Positions 22,287 through 34,300 of a stretch of 64,000 nucleotides of DNA are shown in pieces (the stretch's first letter is position 1; each line of letters starts with the position of its first letter). This DNA comes from Dirofilaria immitis (lineage: Eukaryota; Nematoda; Chromadorea; Rhabditida; Onchocercidae). Position numbers and translations under genes: made by a program. The stretch lies in assembly GCA_024305405.1 (NCBI GenBank), contig JAKNDB010000088.1, forward strand, positions 248,001-312,000. Reading direction: 5' to 3'. Below the pieces are notes generated by a model. It saw only the letters and a list, made by a program, of their open reading frames with translations, was not told the DNA's origin and did no database searches.

Positions 22287-22662
22287 TTATTTCTTCTTGC
22301 CCAATATAGCACCAGCAAGCGCTCCACCCGCATTAAATGCCGGAAAACTGAAATATTGATAAATGATAATTGAAACCTTCATTGAAATCAAATTTTTTTT
22401 TTTCATTAACTAAATAAAATTATCTATCAATATTTGCTTCTCTTCTATTATTGCAAAAGAAAAAACTGGAAAGCATCCTTATGTATAAGATAAATGCTTA
22501 TCTCAATGATATTTTTATCGATTAATTTTTATATAAATTAATAAAAACTATAATTTACTCCACAAAATCCCGTTGTCCACCGTAGTATGAATATCCCCAA
22601 CCAAAGGATTCAACACTTGCTATTGCCAATAAAGCAATCATCAGCATCAATATATTCGTCAT
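22287..22662 (-). CDS. Small secreted GKKK-tailed peptide (family member, left arm)
   Basis: Exon 1 is 22662-22559 and exon 2 is 22347-22287 (TAA). The phase-2 GT-AG intron is 22558-22348. The 54-residue protein is MTNILMLMIALLAIASVES (signal peptide) followed by FGWGYSYYGGQRDFVD and FPAFNAGGALAGAILGKKK. An ATG three codons upstream (22671) is possible, but the chosen ATG aligns with the start used in the sister genes. It is identical in protein to the gene at 29779 in the right arm. No function is known to me. The secreted, aromatic-rich short form recalls nematode neuropeptide-like or antimicrobial peptides only in general style. Confidence 0.85.
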
Positions 22663-23029
22663 ATTTCCCATCAAAAAATTTGTTAATTACCCTTAAAAAA
22701 AAAATAATGTAAAGTGCAAATGAAAAAAATTTTATCAAATAATTCATTACTTATAATTTGATAATTATTTTAAGTAATGAAATAATAGTAAATGAATAAA
22801 TTAAAAAAGAATCTGATGCTCTGGTTTTGAGAATCTGATGCTAATCGTTTTTGCAAATTTTTGAAAAATTCGAAATTCCATTATAACCATATCCATTCAG
22901 TATACTATTTTATTACTTATAATAATAATTTAAAATGGCATATAAAATTAGACCGAAGGTTTTCAAGTAGAATTTTTATTAGAAATAAGATCAGCTGTAT
23001 ACGACACAATATTTATGTAATAATAAAGA

Positions 23030-23110
23030 GCAAGTTATGTGGAGCTTTATAAATTGCACGGTGTGACATTAACCATATTTTTCCGCCTCCTTTTTTTTTT
23101 TTTTTTTTTT
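23030..23110 (-). promoter_or_regulatory. Upstream block of the gene at 22662: TATA-like box and purine tract
   Basis: Read on the minus strand, a long A run and GGAGGCGGAAAAATATGG lead into TTAATGTCACACCGTGCAATTTATAAAGC. The TTTATAAA lies about 390 bases before the ATG. Similar blocks precede the genes at 29779, 37634, 42294 and 46937. The left palindrome arm ends within this block. Confidence 0.45.
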
Positions 23111-24722
23111 TTTTCATTGAATGTTTTAAATGTTTTAGTCAATTAGAGAATTCTGTTATGTTCTAAAATTAATTTAAAAAAAGAAAATAACTTTTTTTCT
23201 AAATAAATTGTTGCTTCAAAATGCTATTGAACATTTTTGAAATCTATGAAAGATTCCAATTCAAAATTTGCAATAGATGCATTTGTTTCTTACTGCTAAA
23301 AAGATAGCTATATAAAATGAATAGGAATGAATTAAACGATTACTTCAGCTGTTTCTATCGTTAAATTTCTCAAAAGTTTCTGAAGCCTAGAAAATTTTTC
23401 CATCATACTTCGTCCAAATGATTTTGTTTTTCAAAAGAAAATAAGAGTACAGATAATCATTTCGATTTTTTAAATCGTTTCATCATATTGATAATACGCA
23501 TTTACGCTTAGCATCATCTATTCATTGTCTTTTGATTTAAACTAAAAGTGACTATTTCGAATAACGAAGTTATATTGCACTTTACATGCATTTTTGTTTA
23601 TTTGCATGAAATTGTTCTTTGACCTGATTTTCTCTCTCAGTGGAAAACAAAAAACAAAAATAGCAAATTTAAATTATTTTTTTATTCCTTGGTTCATTTT
23701 TTTTTTTTGATGCGTAAAGTGACATCAAATGTCAAATGCGTACACTTGATACGGTCAATACAAAGTTCATTGTGTGTAAGACGAATAAGAATATGAATTC
23801 AGGAAGATTCTTTAATATTAATCATAAACATGCAAAGAATTTTTTTATTATTATTAATAATTTGTGCTAATATATAATTTTTTTCTATATTTATTTTAAT
23901 TTAAAATCCAAAATCTAAAAGCGTTGATTATTATTTGAAGCTGTAGTTCGATATTTCATCTGACAAATAAATATTATACGATAATCCATTCAATTGGTCT
24001 TTGCAAAATTAAGAAAAATACAGATGACAGAGTGATTTTTTATTTTCTACCAAACAATGCACTTTATATGAAATATTTAGAATAAAATTTTTCAATATAT
24101 TCAATTAACAACTAACAAAAAAAAAAAAAAAATAAAGAAAACAAGCTTAGGAAAACATAAATTCAATTAACCAACAAAAAATGCAAAAAAAAAAAAAAAA
24201 AACATAAATTGAACTATATGTATCATATCACAAAGAAAGCATCTTGCAACAACGGAATTAAAAATCAATTAATCTTATAGTATACAATAACCGGTGAAAA
24301 TTCATGAAGTCACTTCTTTCTTAATTAGCTAATCAAGTACACCAACTACATTTCATAAATCATTTTACTATCATATAACTGTGACAATGCTCCTTATCAA
24401 TTAATCATATGCAAACTAAGCATTCATTTAAATTAATTAAGAAAATGAAATTTTCAAAGTCTCATCAGTGATAACTATAATGAATATTTAGCTTATGTTA
24501 TCGTTAAAGCATACCGACAAGTTAAAATTGAATTTTACGCTAACACAGACAAAATCTCATTCCAAATCCCATATTAAATCGTTTAAGCCACGCTCAATGG
24601 TTGCTCTGAAATATGCTATTTTCATCAGAATCTTTCGATAAATGAATTTTTAATATTTAGCATTTTCTCTTCTCAATCTCTCTATCCCCTTTTTTTTTTC
24701 TTATTTTTAATTAATTTGAAAA

Positions 24723-24845
24723 ATCTCAGTTTTTTGCTCATCTTAGAAATGAAAGAGAGAGAGAGAAATTCCAAAATTTTTTTTCAAAAAAACAATGCTA
24801 GAGGAATTTAATCTTTTAATTCTAAGATGAGCAAAAAACTGAGAT
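24723..24845. repeat. Perfect 25-bp inverted repeat with 73-base spacer
   Basis: The arms are 24723-24747 and 24821-24845, exact reverse complements (ATCTCAGTTTTTTGCTCATC plus five bases). The spacer has a (GA)5 tract and a second small inverted pair (GAAATTCC / GGAATTT). It could be a small foldback element or a hairpin RNA source. It lacks obvious target duplications. Confidence 0.75.
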
Positions 24846-25765
24846 AAATATTGATGCAAAAAAGCATCCTATTAAAACTCCAAAAGAAGTATAAAATTAC
24901 AATCCAACAAGAAAAATAACAAAGATTCGAGAACGAATAAGTTAAATAAGAGGTTCAAATAAAAATTCTAATTTGATCTGATGTTATACGAAAAAGAACT
25001 CATATTCTGATTAGCTATTTAAAATAAATGCCACCTATCAAAGAACCAAGACAACAGTATACAAACCTAAAATCATATCTTCTAAAGATAACTTATGCTG
25101 CCCTTCGATTCATGATAGAGAATAAAAATCTACTTGCTGCTAGGCCTATCATCGATAAAACAAGACTGATAAATCATTAAAAATTGCTAAAATAAATTAA
25201 AGCATTAAAATGCTGAAAGATTATCTCGAATTCTAATAACATTTCACAAAAGCACTGTAAAGAATACAAAGCCTTTTCACAGGTTTCGTCTGAAATCTTT
25301 TAGTTTTCGCAGAATATATTTTCTATTTCTGTTCGCCCAGAATATTCTCGCATATCTTTTATTCCCTTCTCACGAAAACTAAGAAAAATTGGCTAGGATT
25401 AATGATCGAAAACAAGAAAAAAAAAGTTTTTTTTTCGCATCACTTTTGTCATCTATCATTTTGGAGCATTATTTATATATTTTATCGCGTTTTTTTTTTT
25501 TTTGAATAGTTGATTGAATATGCAAAGAATTTTTTATTTCATTTAAAATGATATCTTTAAAAAATTAAAAAACTATACGATTGCTTTCTTAATTTTTAGA
25601 AATTTCACATTTTCCCAAACAATATTTAGAAATATTTTTTTAAATTTCTATTTCATAAATGACGAAAAATATTATTTGAACGCATTTTGTGTTTAAAACT
25701 CCTATTATTTTCATTTCCGTTTTCCATATTTTTTCTGCGACAGAAAAAGAAAAATCGGCGAATGG

Positions 25766-25792
25766 TATAAAAGATTAGATGAAGTGGATCAG
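25766..25792 (+). promoter_or_regulatory. TATAAAAG box with TCAG initiator-like site
   Basis: TATAAAAG at 25766-25773 is followed by GTGGATCAG, with the initiator-like TCAG at 25789-25792. The same pair and 25-base spacing recur at 33155-33181 (+), and nearly so at 53340-53315 (-), each about 800-840 bases before a family gene start (26567, 33993, 52499). This is the best core promoter seen for these three genes. The implied leader would be long, or removed by trans-splicing. Confidence 0.5.
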
Positions 25793-26566
25793 CTTGCATA
25801 CGAAACAAAAGTCAAAATTCGAGAATATCTTTTATTCGTCTATTCAAAAATTAAATACTCTACTTTCTGTAATCGTCATTTCGTGCGAAATTCAATGAAT
25901 ATTTCTTGTTCTTTCTTCTTAAGCAATGATAACATTTTTTCATAGAATTATTATCATTCAGAAGCTTAGAAACCATAATACTTTTCCACATACCAGCTTC
26001 TTTTCTATCAATTTTTAAGATTAGTTTAGGTATTTAGAATATCTTACAATTTTTAATCTACTTAAAGACTCAAAAACATTTAATGAAGGAAAGAAAAGGA
26101 ACATATAATTAATATCATAATTTGTAAAATGTAATTTATAAAACCTTTCATAATATCAACTTTTCTTACAATTTGCAAAAGTTATATCACGTTGTCCAAA
26201 TCTTATCTTTCAACTTATTTAATTATAATTTCTGCTGCAATCCTCGCCCTAATTCGATAGCATAACTAAAAATTAGCTTAGTGCTAAGTTTGCCAAAATA
26301 TCTAATTGCATTCATGAAGTTTCTTATCTTGAAATACTGAAAATCGTGCCAAATATTTTATAACTTATGGCTGAATCTTTTTTGTCTGACAAGAAGTGAA
26401 CTTGCATTTTTAATTTTTTTTCGAGTTGAAACGAGTCATCAGTGATAGAAAAACTTTAAAAATCACAATCAATGCTTTATTCAAAGTAATCTTGTTTAGA
26501 AAAACAAAAATTTTTATTTTATTCCTCACTACTAATATTTTTTAAGGTAATCATCAGATTCAGATT

Positions 26567-26898
26567 ATGATGAGAAATATAACGAACATGCTGATGCTAT
26601 TGATCATCTTGTTAGTAATTGCAAGTGTTGAATCTTTCAGCTGGCAATATCGATACTATGATCCACAGAGGGATCCCGTAATGTAAATTATACTTTTATT
26701 AATATGCAAAGATTAACCTTTCTTTTGAATGATAGTACAATTTTACATTCTGAAGTTGCAGATGAGACTTGTCAAAAATTCTATTTAATGAATAAAAATT
26801 ATATGAGAAACATTTATCATATTTATCGACATTTCAGGCCCGTAGTCTTCAATCCAGGTACACCGATAGCAGGTGCAATTTTGGGTAAGAAGAAATAG
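26567..26898 (+). CDS. Small secreted GKKK-tailed peptide (diverged member)
   Basis: Exon 1 is 26567-26682 and exon 2 is 26838-26898 (TAG). The phase-2 intron is GT-AG. The 58-residue product is MMRNITNMLMLLIILLVIASVES, a slightly longer signal peptide, followed by FSWQYRYYDPQRDPVM and a tail PGTPIAGAILGKKK. The start used in sister genes is ATA here. Two ATG codons 12 and 9 bases upstream, in frame, keep the gene open. The usual T-rich AG site (tttttaag) lies about 25 bases before the ATG and may accept a spliced leader. It is the oldest intact member by divergence and lies in the spacer of palindrome A. Confidence 0.8.
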
Positions 26899-29360
26899 CT
26901 GAAATTTTTTATTTTAAAATACTTTTATTTTATCGCATATGCATTGTTTTTATTTCGTATAGTCAATTTATAAACTTGTTAAATGCTCAAACTGTCACGC
27001 ACTTTTTGATATCTTTTTGACGGAATTAACATCAAATTCGAACATAAAATACGATTGTTTATTGAATGTCGATCGATCACTTATTTATATACTAATCTAT
27101 CGATTATCATTCAGTTTACATAAAAGATACATTATTAAGCAAAAAAAAATGTAAAAGTTGTACAAAATTGTGAACATCATCTCGAGTTCAAATTTAAGGG
27201 ATAGATCGCTCATTTTTAATCCAACATTAAATTTCATCATTTAAGGATATCTGCTGTCATCTATTTTCTGCCATTAACTCTTCGTCTAAAACTTTTTCAA
27301 AATGTCAACGTAATTTTCTTTGAAACGAAAATAAAAACCAGATTTTATTCGTCTGTATCAAATTACGGGCGAGCAAGATGAATTTTCTTATTTTCGCTAA
27401 ATGATAAATTTTAACACCCGTAAATTTTATAAAAATTCATGAAATAATAATGAAATTAGAAAGTTCAGAAGAGCAGTTATAAAAAGCTACATATTGAATA
27501 TCGTTATGTTGATTAATTATTGGAAGTCTTAGCGATGGAGATTCTAACATTTGAATCAATAGGATTTTTTTGTGTTTTTGCTTCGTTGTTCTACATTACT
27601 GATCAATAGCAGATCATAATTTAAAGAATAAAAAAGTGATAAATCGAAGAATGAAATCCATTCAAGATTTGCTTTTATGCCTTCGATATGAGAGAGGATA
27701 TCGAAAGAATTATTAGCGTTTATGGAAGATGATGTACAAAGAAACAAGTCTGAAAAACTACTAGGATCGATTCTGAAAAAAAAAATTAATTAACATAAAA
27801 GTTACGCTTTATAGGAATTTATTTCGAAAAAAAGAGTAGTATCTGCATCAATTTGCACTATCTTTTTAGTACAAGATTATTTCATTAAAAATAAATCAGT
27901 GATATTAGTAATCATATGTAATATTTATTGCGAAAACAATTTTTGACAGTATTCATTTAACTTATCAGCTTCTTGTTTTCCTAGGAAGTAGCTGCTTTAT
28001 TAGTAACTTACTCGATTTCACTATTTCCTTAATTATAATTAAGTGCATGAGTATGCTCGTCGCAATATCACAAATATGCCACCATAATCAATATATTATC
28101 GATAAACATACTGTCTGAAACTACAAATTATATTTGTCAAAAGAATCACATTAGCAACGATGTTTTTATGATAATTACACGAAAAATCGCATAAGATACA
28201 GAAAGCACAAATTAATATTTCGTGCAACAATTATAAATTATAATTATTACAGTAGACTATTGTCATCGATATTATAGTGAATAAATTGTCGTCGATTGAT
28301 ACAATTATAAATTAATATTATTATAATGAACATATTGTCATCGATAGAAAGGGTGAATGAGCAAAAGTATTAAGTATTTATACTTCGAATTTAGAATCCG
28401 AATAGCGAAACGATAAAGGAGTCAAAAGAATTAATGTAATACAACAATGAGATGATATTGCTTAATGAATATGCAAATAGTAATATATAACTGATCATTA
28501 CATACAATAAAAATCCAATGATTTTAATTGTTGTTACTGTTATTGAAACTTGATAATGATAACTTTACAGGTTCACTAATGGAAAGCTTGTTACGATTTT
28601 TATTGTTGGATTTAAGTCATTGAGATTAAAGCGATTGCAACCAAAGAATCTCCATAAGAAAGATAAATGATCTAGTGATGGCTATGGAGTTTATGTTTAT
28701 TATTATCATCTCATTATCATTTATCAAAGAATATAATAAACAGAGTCCAACGATGTATTTTCTGAACTAGGAAGAAATGTAATCATCTAATCATATATGC
28801 TGATATTTCAAAATTGAGCTTAAATCTGAAATATGACCAATGAATTTTAGCTTTTTGATCGATAAACTATCAATCGTAATTTTTAAATAAAACTGGATGA
28901 ATTAAATTAAATTCGCATAAAGTATCTGTGGAAATTATTTTCACATAATGCATATAAGTAATAGCATTCTATTCTATTAATAACCAGCAATCTCTCTTCC
29001 ATTTTCCCAGCGGATGGAAAACATTTAATGATATACTTCTTCCATTATTTTTTCTTCATTCTGCAGAAGTGATATTTCTGAGAATGCAATTTTTACATTG
29101 AATCTATAAATCGATGACATCTTGTGAAATTATCTTAAAAAGCAGTAGAAAATTCTTCAACACTTCAACAATACTGGACGTTTATACTTTAGCATGCCGG
29201 CAATATTTATTACAAATATTGCAGAAAAATTTCTTTTCGGGATATATGGTAGGAAATAACCTTTTTATGATCTCAATCTTTGATCTATTTGTGAAAGAAT
29301 TGATCGTGATGAATTTTATCCAATAATAATTATGTTAAACAAATCAAGCAAAAGAAATCT

Positions 29361-29405
29361 TAATATGGTTAATGTCACACCGTGCAATTTATAAAGCTCC
29401 ACATA
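29361..29405 (+). promoter_or_regulatory. Upstream block of the gene at 29779
   Basis: TTAATGTCACACCGTGCAATTTATAAAGC with a TTTATAAA about 390 bases before the ATG. The purine tract seen before the sister block (near 23085) is absent, because inverted arm B is joined here. Confidence 0.45.
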
Positions 29406-29778
29406 ACTTGCTCTTTATTATTACATAAATATTGTGTCGTATACAGCTGATCTTATTTCTAATAAAAATTCTACTTGAAAACCTTCGGTCTAATTTTATA
29501 TGCCATTTTAAATTATTATTATAAGTAATAAAATAGTATACTGAATGGATATGGTTATAATGGAATTTCGAATTTTTCAAAAATTTGCAAAAACGATTAG
29601 CATCAGATTCTCAAAACCAGAGCATCAGATTCTTTTTAATTTATTCATTTACTATTATTTCATTACTTAAAATAATTATCAAATTATAAGTAATGAATTA
29701 TTTGATAAAATTTTTTTCATTTGCACTTTACATTATTTTTTTTTTTAAGGGTAATTAACAAATTTTTTGATGGGAAAT

Positions 29779-30154
29779 ATGACGAATATATTGATGCTGA
29801 TGATTGCTTTATTGGCAATAGCAAGTGTTGAATCCTTTGGTTGGGGATATTCATACTACGGTGGACAACGGGATTTTGTGGAGTAAATTATAGTTTTTAT
29901 TAATTTATATAAAAATTAATCGATAAAAATATCATTGAGATAAGCATTTATCTTATACATAAGGATGCTTTCCAGTTTTTTCTTTTGCAATAATAGAAGA
30001 GAAGCAAATATTGATAGATAATTTTATTTAGTTAATGAAAAAAAAAAATTTGATTTCAATGAAGGTTTCAATTATCATTTATCAATATTTCAGTTTTCCG
30101 GCATTTAATGCGGGTGGAGCGCTTGCTGGTGCTATATTGGGCAAGAAGAAATAA
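29779..30154 (+). CDS. Small secreted GKKK-tailed peptide (family member, right arm)
   Basis: Exon 1 is 29779-29882 and exon 2 is 30094-30154 (TAA), with a phase-2 intron. The protein is identical (54 residues) to the minus-strand gene at 22662-22287. The signal peptide ends in ASVES, the mature part begins FGWGYSYYGG, and the tail is AGAILGKKK. An ATG at 29770 is in frame and could add three residues. A run of T ending in AAG|G (about 29750) is a likely trans-splice acceptor. The predicted mature peptide is about 35 residues. Confidence 0.85.
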
Positions 30155-32006
30155 TTGATAGTTTTTATTTCAAACATGTTTATTTTGCTAAGTAAATTGG
30201 ACATATTGTTTTTATTTCGTATGATCTATTTATAAAATTTAAATAATCAAAATGTCATTCAATCTAAAATTTAATAGCATTATTTATAGTAGAAAAAACA
30301 AAATCAAAAAAACAATCATATATGAAGAGTTCATCAATTATGAACTAGTCATATATAAAAAATTAATCTATCGATTATTCGTTCAATTCATATAAAAATT
30401 ATTATTTTGTTAATTACATCATATTGTACATTTTTTCATAACTATTAATTGAGTATAAAAATCAGTAGTTATTTTCAAATTTGTTTACCATTTTAAATAA
30501 CATTGATTTTTCAATGAATATTTTGATTCTACGTTTCATTGAGAATTCAATCGAAATGATCGATTCAAACTATCAGGCAGACATGCTGTTTTCTATGGCT
30601 GATTAAGTATTGCGTTTTTTTTTTTGTCAGTATTATAAAGTTCTAAATTTATTATTAGCCATTACTGACCGTTAAAGATCTTCATGTATTAATAATTTCG
30701 AACCATAATTTCATGCAAATTGCATAATCTCTTTAAACTTTTTATTTCCTAATGAACTAACAAGTTTATAATCAAACAGAAATGCACTACAGCTATGAAA
30801 CATTATTACTAATTGCATCCATTTTATGCTACAAAATGATCAGCTAAAATATTCAAATTTAGCACATACATTATGGACTTACTTTTTGGCTTTGATGCAT
30901 AACTTTTGGGATCGATTTATTTTTTAGGATCTATTTCCAAAGATCAAGCAATTTTTAGGGATCAAAGCAAACTCATAACAATTGGCGATGTCATCGTGTA
31001 TATATGAAATTAGAAAAGCAATTTTTAAATTTACAATCAAATTCGTGCCTTGCAAATGATAAATGTATAAGTCTGATAAGAAATATTTTATTTATTTATT
31101 TTATAAATTGGGATAAAACCATCGAATGTTTGATAGGTCTTTAATTCTTGCATGTTTCTTAATGTTTGCTTATTTATTGCTCAAATTATTTTGACTGATA
31201 GTAATTCATAATTTAACCATCTCATAATTCAAACATGTTGATTAAAATATAATTTGCCGATGCAACTTTTAATCTTAGCACGCTTTTCGGATTTCTTTGG
31301 ATAATTTCTGACGGTATAATTGCAATTCAAATTATAATTTGGAAGGAAAATTTTTAAAGATTTGTTAAATATCTTGCAGGAGTAAATAAATTACTTTTTA
31401 TATACCAAACACGTTACTTTTACTCAAAAGAATGAAATATTTAAAAATTGAATAATATTTGAAATTATCATCGTCTATTGAAAAGAAAGCTTTCTTGCGT
31501 TATATAAAATGAAATGAATATTATTGACTTAATTTTGAACGAAAGTATCATTGCGATACTAAAAGATGGAGAATAAAATATGCATAAAACTATTCAACTC
31601 ATTTTACATATGCAATTTCTCGCCGAAAAGTTGAGGATCAGACTGATTTTTCTCGACATATTCCAATCGTGCCATTAATTTGTGCTGCCATTCAGACCCT
31701 CTTTTGTGCTGTCATCATTTCCTTCAAACATTTCCATTTCTTTCCATATATCATCTTATCCTAAAGACGGAAAATTAAACATTGGGTGGATTGAGTTCTT
31801 CGACTGGTCAATTCTGATCTATTCGCTATCTATCATCTGCCGATCTTTTATCAAATAGAATTGAACCGTCAAGAAAATGGAAAGTCGTTCTGCAAAAAAA
31901 TTTATTAAGTTCAAATTACTACAAAATTATACATACACAGATAAAAATATATTAAAATATTTGGTTAGTAAAATACAAATGTTTTGAAATTGTGAAATAT
32001 CAATTA

Positions 32007-32530
32007 TTATTTCTTGCCAAATAATGTTCCTCCAATTCCTAATGTTCGACCGAATAATCCTCCTCCATATGGTACACCCTGAAGAGAAATATGATTGAAA
32101 CATGCATATTTTTTTTGTTGAACAATTTTTTCATTCAATAAATCAAAGTTTTGTCAAAGCTCGTCTTAATCCATGCAAACCAATATTCAACATCGATCAG
32201 AAATGTAATTTCATTAGTTCACTTTGACTTACGTTGGATTCTTCATCTTTCGCCGTTTTTCATAGAATTTTAAAGAACGCATGTAATAGATGTTTTTATA
32301 TCTTATGATATCCTACAAGCTCAAACAGAAAGCAAAGTATTTCCAAATAAAACAAAACAAATTACAATAAATATAATTTACCATCCACCACCATATGGAC
32401 CAAATCCACCATATGCTGGACCATAATATCTTCTACGAAAACCATAACCGTAACTTGGATATCCCCAACCATATGATTGTACAGTAGCAATTACTGATAA
32501 AACAATCAGTAATATTAATATGTTCCTCAT
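32007..32530 (-). pseudogene. Gly/Tyr-rich secreted peptide gene with one-base frameshift
   Basis: Exon 1 is 32530-32382 and reads MRNILILLIVLSVIATVQS (signal peptide), then YGWGYPSYGYGF, an Arg run, and GGFGPYGGGW before the GTAAAT donor. It is nearly identical to exon 1 of the gene at 46937. Exon 2 starts at 32078 after TCTTCAG. It has three Gs across the acceptor where the 46937 gene has four, so the frame shifts. It ends early at a TAG (32041-32039) and loses the Gly-rich LFGKK tail, although the tail DNA is intact down to 32007. It is either a real mutation or a homopolymer sequencing error. This gene is oriented opposite to its neighbours in the arm and is missing from the left arm. Confidence 0.75.
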
Positions 32531-33154
32531 ACTTTCTATCAAAAATCGATATTCACCTGAACAATATTAACTTTAAAAGAGAAGATACAATTAAAAAATT
32601 GTTTAAGCAATGAAATAATACTAAATTGACAAAATAAACATAACTAACAATTCTTTCGTATAAAGTCATTGATTGACTCTTCCAAATTTCAGGAAGAAAA
32701 TCATAAATTTCCAAACGTTTCAGAAATTTGGATCAATTAAAAGAAATTGTTTCTTTTTTCACTCAAATTTTATAGTATTTGAAATATTTTTAAGTTTTGA
32801 AGTATTCAAGTCATTTCTTTTCTCAAATTTTTTTGTCCTTTTTTGTTGCATTTTATCAATGAATGATTGAATATACAACGAATTTACTTATTTCGTAACA
32901 TATCCTTTCAGAAACAAAAAAAAAGTTATTTTGTTAATTTCTTGAAAAATTCAAATTATTGCAATAGTATTTCGAAACATTGTTCTTTTCATTCTTTATT
33001 TTATATATGTGATGAAACATATTGTGAAAAAGGACAATATTTCGAAATACTACAACGAAATAGTATCATTTGAGCGAATTTATGTTAAAAATTCATACTA
33101 TATTCATTTCCGTTTCGCATTATTTTCTGCGTTAGAAATGAAATCAGCGAATGA

Positions 33155-33181
33155 TATAAAAGACTGAAAAAAGTGGATCAG
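33155..33181 (+). promoter_or_regulatory. TATAAAAG box with TCAG initiator-like site
   Basis: TATAAAAG at 33155 and TCAG at 33178-33181 have the same spacing as at 25766. The site is 838 bases before the ATG at 33993. A second TATA-like TTATAA box lies near 33515. Confidence 0.5.
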
Positions 33182-33992
33182 CTTGAATACGACATTAAAA
33201 ATTAAGACTTCTATTCGTCTATTCATGAACTAAACGTTGTGTGTTTTTAGTTCCTTTCTCTTATACGCTGATAATGTTATTTTACAGATATTTTTTGTTG
33301 TAGAAGCTTAGAATACTTTAATCCAGAAATATAATTTTAATAATTTCCAGTAATTTCCCACTGAGCAATAACATATTTTAAAAGAAAACAAATTATTTTT
33401 CCATTGATATTTAAAATTAATATGGATGTTTAGAATATTTCAGTACTAAAAGACTCAACAACATTTGATGAAGGAGAAAAAGGAACATATAGTTAATATC
33501 ATAGTTTGTAAAACGTAATTTATAAGACCTTACATAACATCGACTTCACTTCTTGCAACATATAAACGTTATATCGAAGGCAGTTGTACAAATTCTACTT
33601 TTCTCTCATTAATTCTACTGCAATCCTCGCCTTAATTCGATAATATAACCAAGAAATCAATTTAATGTTAAGTTAGCTAATTTCATCCATGGAGTTTTCT
33701 TAACTCAAAATGCTGAAGGTCATGCCAAATATATCATGAATGATTATTCTTCCTTGTTTGACAATGAAGTAAATTGTATTTCAAATTTTTTTTAAATTTA
33801 AAAGAAGCATCAGCGATATCATACATAAATGAGAGAATTATTTCATTTTAAACTGTCGGTTAATATATTTCAATGTACAAAAATTTTAAAAAATGCTTTA
33901 TTCAACATATTCTGTTTTAAGACAATAGAAATTTTTCCTTTTATAGCTCATACTAATATTTTTTAGGTAATCATCAGATTTTGATTGGAAAT

Positions 33993-34300
33993 ATGAAAAA
34001 CATAGTACTGCTGTTGATCGTCTTGTTCGTTATCGTAAGCGTGGAATCTTTCAATTGGGGATACCCATACTACGATCCATGGCAATTTCCAGTTATGTAA
34101 GTTATGATTTTTATTAATTTGTAACTTTTATTTTTGTTTTATATGATTTGCAGTTGCAGATGAGATGTTGTCAAAAATTTTATTTAATTAATGGATAAGT
34201 TATATGACAAAGAATTATTATATTTTATTAATATTTCAGGCCGATTCCATCTAATCCAAGCGTACCGATCGCAGGTGCAATTTTGGGCAGAAAGAAATAA
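33993..34300 (+). CDS. Small secreted GRKK-tailed peptide (family member, right arm)
   Basis: Exon 1 is 33993-34096 and exon 2 is 34240-34300 (TAA), with a phase-2 GT-AG intron of 143 bases. It encodes the same 54 residues as the left-arm gene at 19960; the only coding difference I see is a synonymous AGA/AGG near the end. The signal peptide is MKNIVLLLIVLFVIVSVES, the mature part opens FNWGYPYYDPW, and the tail is GAILGRKK. ATTTTTTAG at about 33958-33966 is a likely spliced-leader acceptor, 27 bases before the ATG. A third close copy is at 52499 (minus). Confidence 0.87.

Larger units (their letters stand above)
16060..23085. repeat. Left arm of giant inverted duplication (palindrome A)
   Basis: This arm matches the reverse complement of 29361-38250 throughout. 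Anchor pairs are 17448-17642 with 36320-36514, 19656-19960 with 33993-34300, and 22861-23052 with 29389-29580 (the last identical over 63 codons of shadow frame). Relative to the right arm it has two losses: about 1.5 kb at 20446, removing the gene at 32007-32530, and about 0.37 kb at 16670. The arms are separated by about 6.3 kb. Confidence 0.9.
24240..29350. repeat. Inverted duplication B, left arm
   Basis: This arm matches the reverse complement of about 49657-55080. The anchors include 24290-24600 with 54740-55060 (the flank just upstream of MCMBP), 25050 with 54260-54300, 27556-27747 with 51278-51481, and 29114-29350 with 49657-49920. The part around the gene (25.8-27.3 kb) is diverged, because the right arm there carries a sequence much closer to 32.99-34.56 kb. 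The arm ends exactly where the right arm of palindrome A begins (about 29350-29361). Confidence 0.85.

Noticed and set aside
22861..23052. 63-codon frame identical to one at 29389-29580
   Set aside because: The identity comes from the palindrome arms, and the frame lies antisense across the upstream region of the peptide genes. It lacks coding features.
27556..27747. Frame conserved with 51278-51481
   Set aside because: It is conserved only because both lie in inverted duplication B; no homology or splice context.
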